8,067 nucleotides of DNA from CAZYWA01 sp964650975 [NCBI: uncultured bacterium] (lineage in GTDB: Bacteria; JADJOY01), in the NCBI GenBank assembly GCA_964650975.1, contig CAZYWA010000371.1, forward strand, positions 1 through 8,067, written 5' to 3'. Positions within the stretch are counted from its first letter, which is position 1, and each line of letters begins with the position of its first letter. The notes below the pieces were generated by a model. The model saw only the letters and a list, made by a program, of their open reading frames with translations, did no database searches and was not told the DNA's origin. A program made the position numbers and the translations under genes. Positions 5,878 to 8,067 of this stretch are shown here, piece after piece.

Positions 5878-7071
5878 TCAGCGCGTGAGGATCACCGACG
5901 AGCCGTGGCCGAAGAGGCCCTGGTTCGCGGTGATGCCGGCCTTGGCGTTCGCGACTTGCCGCGGGCCGGCCTGGCCACGGAGCTGCCAGGTGAGCTCGCA
6001 CACCTGTGCGAGCGCTTGCGCGGGGACCGCCTCGCCGAAACAGGCGAGGCCGCCCGAGGTGTTGACGGGACAGCGGCCGCCGAGAGTCGTGACCCCGTCG
6101 CGGAGCAGCTTCTCTCCCTCGCCGCGAGGGCAAAGGCCGATCTGCTCGTACCAGTCGAGCTCCATCGCCGACGAGAGGTCGTAGACCTCGGCGAGGCTCA
6201 TGTCGCTGGGACCGAGACCGGCTTCCTCGTACGCCGCGTGCGCGATCGAATCGCGGAACGCATATTCGGGCTTCGGGACCACGGCCCACGAGTCGGTAGC
6301 GAGGTCGGGCATCTCCAGCTGGCCGCTCGGATAGCGCGGCGTGACCGTCGAGATCGCCGCGATCCTCACGGGATTCGTCGCGCCTTTCCGCCGCGCGTAG
6401 GCCTCGCTCGCCACCACCACCGCGGCGCCGCCGTCGCTGGTGGCGCAGATCTCGAGCAGCCGGAGCGGATCGGCGACCATGTTCGACGCGAGCACCGCCT
6501 CGACGGTGAGCTCTTGCCGGTAGCGCGCGTAGGGATTCTGGAAGCCGTGGCGCGCGTTCTTGACCCGCACTTCGGCGATCTCGCGCTCGGTGGTGCCGTA
6601 GAGGTCCATGCGGCGGCGGGCATAAAGCGCGAAATACGTCGGGTTGGTCGCGCCGATCAGCCGGAAGCGAAGCCAGTCGGGATCGTTGGGGCGATCGCCG
6701 GCCTGTGGGGCCAGGAATCCCTTGGGAGTGGTGTCGGCGCCCACCACCAGCGCCACCTCACAGCGTCCCGAGCGGATCTGCGCGCGCGCCGCCTCGAGCG
6801 CCATCGAGCCCGATGCGCACGCCGCATACGAGCTCGCGATGCGCGCGCCGTTCCAGCCCAGCGCCTGAGCGAACGTGGCGCCCGCCACGTAGCCCGGATA
6901 GCCGCAGCGCATCGTGCAGGCACCGGAGACGAACGGAACGTCCTTCCATGCGACGCCCGCGTCGGCGAGCGCCTCGCGGCACGCCGCGACGCCGTAGTCG
7001 ACGAAGTTCTGGCCCCATTTCCCCCAGGGGTGCATGCCGACCCCGAGGATGACGACGTCGTCGCTGGCCAT
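5878..7071 (-). CDS. Thiolase-superfamily lipid-transfer-protein-like enzyme, probable acyl-CoA retro-aldolase/thiolase
   Basis: A 397-aa protein with the thiolase fold of the SCP2/non-specific lipid-transfer type. The N-half nucleophile loop is kept (SYAACASGSMALEAAR, Cys85), with VVGADTTPKG after it. The C-half motifs differ from true thiolases: the HDCF-type loop reads EVYDLSSAMEL (Tyr297 for His), the GHP loop reads NTSGGLACFGEAVP (Glu347 for His), and the final Cys/His loop reads TANQGLFGHGSS. These changes are what one expects in Ltp2-type aldolases and in Ltp3/Ltp4, which cleave or process branched steroid side chains, rather than in degradative thiolases. There is no SCP2 sterol-carrier domain. 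It follows the DUF35 gene by 17 nt, and such thiolase-DUF35 pairs form one complex in Ltp2-ChsH2 and BbsA-BbsB. A plain branched-chain thiolase remains possible. Confidence 0.88.
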   Translation of the reverse strand: MASDDVVILGVGMHPWGKWGQNFVDYGVAACREALADAGVAWKDVPFVSGACTMRCGYPGYVAGATFAQALGWNGARIASSYAACASGSMALEAARAQIRSGRCEVALVVGADTTPKGFLAPQAGDRPNDPDWLRFRLIGATNPTYFALYARRRMDLYGTTEREIAEVRVKNARHGFQNPYARYRQELTVEAVLASNMVADPLRLLEICATSDGGAAVVVASEAYARRKGATNPVRIAAISTVTPRYPSGQLEMPDLATDSWAVVPKPEYAFRDSIAHAAYEEAGLGPSDMSLAEVYDLSSAMELDWYEQIGLCPRGEGEKLLRDGVTTLGGRCPVNTSGGLACFGEAVPAQALAQVCELTWQLRGQAGPRQVANAKAGITANQGLFGHGSSVILTR

Positions 7072-7089
7072 GATTCGAGCGCTCGCGGC

Positions 7090-7530
7090 TCAGCCGCTGC
7101 TCACCGGCTTCCACTTCCAGACCAGGTACTCGGCCTCGGCGTCCTCGAAGAGCGTCTCGAGCACCAGCTCGACCTCCTGGCCGACCTTCACGTCGTCGAC
7201 GCCGATGCCGCTCGCGAGCTGACCCATGACGATCAGTCCCTCGGGCGCGAGCTCCACCGCGGCGATCGCGAACGGCGTGTACGGGCTCGCGGGTACGTAG
7301 GGCGGTGGCGGCTGGTAGCAGGCGTTGGTGTAGGACCAGATGCGTCCGCGAGTGCTGAGCGGCACGTCGCGAAATTGCGAGCCCTCGCACGCGGGGTTCT
7401 TGCAGAACGAGCGCTCGCGCGGAAAAGCGATCGTCCCGCACGATTCACAGGCGCTCGCGATCAGGTGCGGATGGATCGGGTCCACCGCGAACCAGCCCTC
7501 GACCGCCGGACGTTTGGGCTTTTCGCTCAT
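7090..7530 (-). CDS. DUF35 zinc-ribbon/OB-fold protein, partner of the thiolase-like enzyme
   Basis: A 146-aa protein with the DUF35 layout. An N-terminal helix (about 10-25) leads into a rubredoxin-like zinc ribbon with Cys28, Cys31, Cys43 and Cys48 (CxxC-x11-CxxxxC), then an OB fold from about 53 onward (GRIWSYTNACYQPPPPYVP, SPYTPFAIAAVELAPEGLIVMGQL). Family members are stand-alone or fused modules that bind thiolase-fold enzymes and shape their acyl-CoA channel, for example the DUF35 domain of ChsH2 with Ltp2, BbsA with BbsB, and the archaeal thiolase/HMG-CoA synthase complex. It is the first gene of the minus-strand operon. The ATG at 7530 lacks a Shine-Dalgarno. A promoter and palindrome lie immediately upstream, predicting a very short leader. 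ChsH2 is a DUF35-MaoC fusion, whereas this protein has no hydratase part. Confidence 0.93.
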   Translation of the reverse strand: MSEKPKRPAVEGWFAVDPIHPHLIASACESCGTIAFPRERSFCKNPACEGSQFRDVPLSTRGRIWSYTNACYQPPPPYVPASPYTPFAIAAVELAPEGLIVMGQLASGIGVDDVKVGQEVELVLETLFEDAEAEYLVWKWKPVSSG

Positions 7531-7552
7531 CGACGAGAACGTGTTCTAGTCG
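7531..7552. promoter_or_regulatory. 22-bp near-palindromic operator, KstR/TetR-type
   Basis: The arms CGAC-g-AGAAC (7531-7540) and GTTCT-a-GTCG (7543-7552) are complementary at 9 of 10 positions around a 2-bp centre (GT). The core at 7535-7548 fits the KstR motif TnnAACnnGTTnnA at seven of its eight fixed positions; the exception is 7535/7548. The site overlaps the -10 element of the DUF35 promoter and ends right at the start codon, as for a repressor operator. KstR is the TetR-family repressor of cholesterol catabolism in actinobacteria. Another TetR-family acyl-CoA-responsive repressor could bind a similar site. No regulator gene is in the window. Confidence 0.65.
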
Positions 7553-7571
7553 TCTGGCGGGGCGCTGCCAA
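7543..7571 (-). promoter_or_regulatory. Sigma70-like promoter of the DUF35-thiolase operon
   Basis: On the minus strand TTGGCA (7571-7566; 5 of 6 to TTGACA) is followed after exactly 17 bp by TAGAAC (7548-7543; 4 of 6 to TATAAT). Transcription would begin near 7536, only about 5 nt before the ATG at 7530. That fits the absent Shine-Dalgarno and the operator lying over the -10. Confidence 0.55.
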
Positions 7572-7594
7572 GTTTCGCGGCTACGTGCTCGAAT

Positions 7595-7669
7595 GGACCG
7601 GCGGGAGCCGGTCCCTCCCGGCGGAATCGTGCTCGACTCCGGTCGGGAGGGCGCGGCTCCCGCCGCGCC
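7595..7669. repeat. REPIN-like pair of GC-rich palindromes in inverted orientation
   Basis: Two 8-bp hairpins with 4-nt loops face each other. GGACCGGC-GGGA-GCCGGTCC is at 7595-7614 and GGCGCGGC-TCCC-GCCGCGCC at 7650-7669. Their loops are complementary, and their cores (CGGCGGGAGCCG and CGGCTCCCGCCG) are reverse complements. On a larger scale 7600-7620 and 7644-7664 form 21-nt arms, 19 of 21 complementary, around a 23-nt spacer. The same DNA can therefore fold as one long hairpin or as two. Partial resemblance continues at 7682-7691 (GGGGAGCCGG). The element sits in the divergent intergenic region, outside any supported gene. Confidence 0.7.
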
Positions 7670-7764
7670 TCGATCGATCGCGGGGAGCCGGTGGGTAGCT
7701 CGGCGCGGACGAGCGTGGCAACATCGGACCGGCCTGGATCGCGTTTTCTCCGTGAACCGGGACG

Positions 7765-7769
7765 AGGAG
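7765..7769 (+). promoter_or_regulatory. Ribosome binding site of the right-edge gene
   Basis: AGGAG (within GAGGAG) lies 4 nt before the ATG at 7774. The spacing is slightly short, but the match is strong and supports that start. Confidence 0.6.
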
Positions 7770-7773
7770 TCTC

Positions 7774-8067
7774 ATGAGAGCCAACCAGGCGCGGACGATG
7801 GGCTCGGTGCTCGTGGCGTCGCTGCTGTTCGCACACCTGGGGTGTGTCTCGATGCTCTACCGGGACCTTCAGACCGAGTCGCACGCCGAGCTCTCGTTCG
7901 ATGCCGCTTCGGTCAAGACGTTCAGCGTGGCTCCGGCGATCCGGGTCACGACCAGCGCCGGGACCGAGCTGCGGCGCGAGGCAGAGCCGATGAACGATTA
8001 CGTTCGCGAGCTGGTCACGCGCGGCCTGAGCGAGCACGGCCTCGTCGCACAGGCCGCCGGAGCCGAC
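7774..8067 (+). CDS. Probable lipoprotein, DUF4136-like, cut by the right edge
   Basis: The frame opens at ATG 7774 and runs without a stop to the window end (98 codons visible). The N-terminus (MRANQARTMGSVLVASLLFAHLGC) is a basic and hydrophobic signal ending at Cys24. The -3 to -1 residues are H-L-G rather than the usual L-A/S-G/A, so lipidation is likely but not certain. After the Cys, the stretch ELSFDAASVKTFSVAP and the later NDYVRELVTRGLSEHGLV resemble the start of DUF4136-type lipoproteins (D-x-x-x-DFS-x-x-KTF, then a helix ending L-x-x-KG). That assignment is tentative. The gene is divergent from the DUF35 operon across 243 nt, and no clear promoter of its own was seen. Confidence 0.75.
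   Translation, partial: MRANQARTMGSVLVASLLFAHLGCVSMLYRDLQTESHAELSFDAASVKTFSVAPAIRVTTSAGTELRREAEPMNDYVRELVTRGLSEHGLVAQAAGAD

Noticed and set aside
5804-6289. Upstream extension of the 180-aa lipoprotein frame
   Set aside because: It overlaps the thiolase-like gene in another frame, and the ATG at 5803 has a signal peptide and a ribosome binding site.
7595-7669. Paired hairpins as an intrinsic terminator
   Set aside because: No U tract follows on either strand, and they lie in a divergent region upstream of both genes, so there is no transcript to end.
5791-7698. Plus-strand open frame of 635 codons across the thiolase and DUF35 genes
   Set aside because: It is antisense to two genes with clear motifs. 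Its composition (Arg/Ala/His-rich) is typical of a GC-rich shadow, and it would also cross the promoter and repeat region.

Overview
GC-rich window (about two thirds G+C or more by eye, strong third-position GC bias) that looks chromosomal and Gram-negative. It carries two N-terminal signal-peptide/lipobox-type proteins, one with outer-membrane-type sorting residues. No taxonomic marker is present. A high-GC proteobacterial, myxobacterial or similar soil lineage is my guess only, and an actinobacterial origin is less likely but not excluded.

Layout. Left block, plus strand (2-5250): the 3' end of a nitronate-monooxygenase-family flavoprotein gene, then four consecutive acyl-CoA dehydrogenase (ACAD) genes. 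The ACADs are of two kinds. Genes 1 and 4 carry a Glu-Arg (catalytic base) motif and a YAGTNxIQRN tail but lack the RxQFG FAD-binding segment. Genes 2 and 3 carry RxQFGKPIGSFQAIKH and Q-x-HG-x-IG but lack the catalytic Glu. The order is therefore catalytic / non-catalytic / non-catalytic / catalytic. This is the pattern expected of heteromeric (alpha2beta2) ACADs such as ChsE1-ChsE2 (FadE28-FadE29) and ChsE4-ChsE5 (FadE26-FadE27) of steroid side-chain degradation. Right block, minus strand (5261-7530), convergent with the first and only 10 nt from it: a DUF35 zinc-ribbon/OB-fold protein, a thiolase-superfamily lipid-transfer-protein-like enzyme, and an unrecognised 180-aa lipoprotein. At the right edge a divergent plus-strand gene (7774 onward) starts a second probable lipoprotein, cut by the window end.

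How the genes may work together. Heteromeric ACAD pairs plus a thiolase-like protein with altered active-site motifs and a stand-alone DUF35 partner are the combination used to desaturate and then retro-aldol-cleave short branched side chains of steroid-CoA thioesters (Ltp2-ChsH2 DUF35, Sal1, Ltp3/Ltp4 type). The flavoprotein is of the family to which IpdC of steroid C/D-ring catabolism belongs. A 22-bp near-palindrome matching the KstR (cholesterol regulator) consensus at all but one fixed position overlaps the -10 of a good sigma70-like promoter directly upstream of the DUF35 gene. The inference is an accessory catabolic locus for a steroid or another branched or alicyclic CoA thioester. No CoA ligase, MaoC-type hydratase, ring-cleavage enzyme or regulator gene is present here, so the substrate is not established.

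The 243-bp divergent intergenic region (7531-7773) holds the promoter/operator plus a REPIN-like pair of GC-rich palindromes in opposite orientation. No tRNA, rRNA, CRISPR array, transposase or canonical U-tract terminator was seen.
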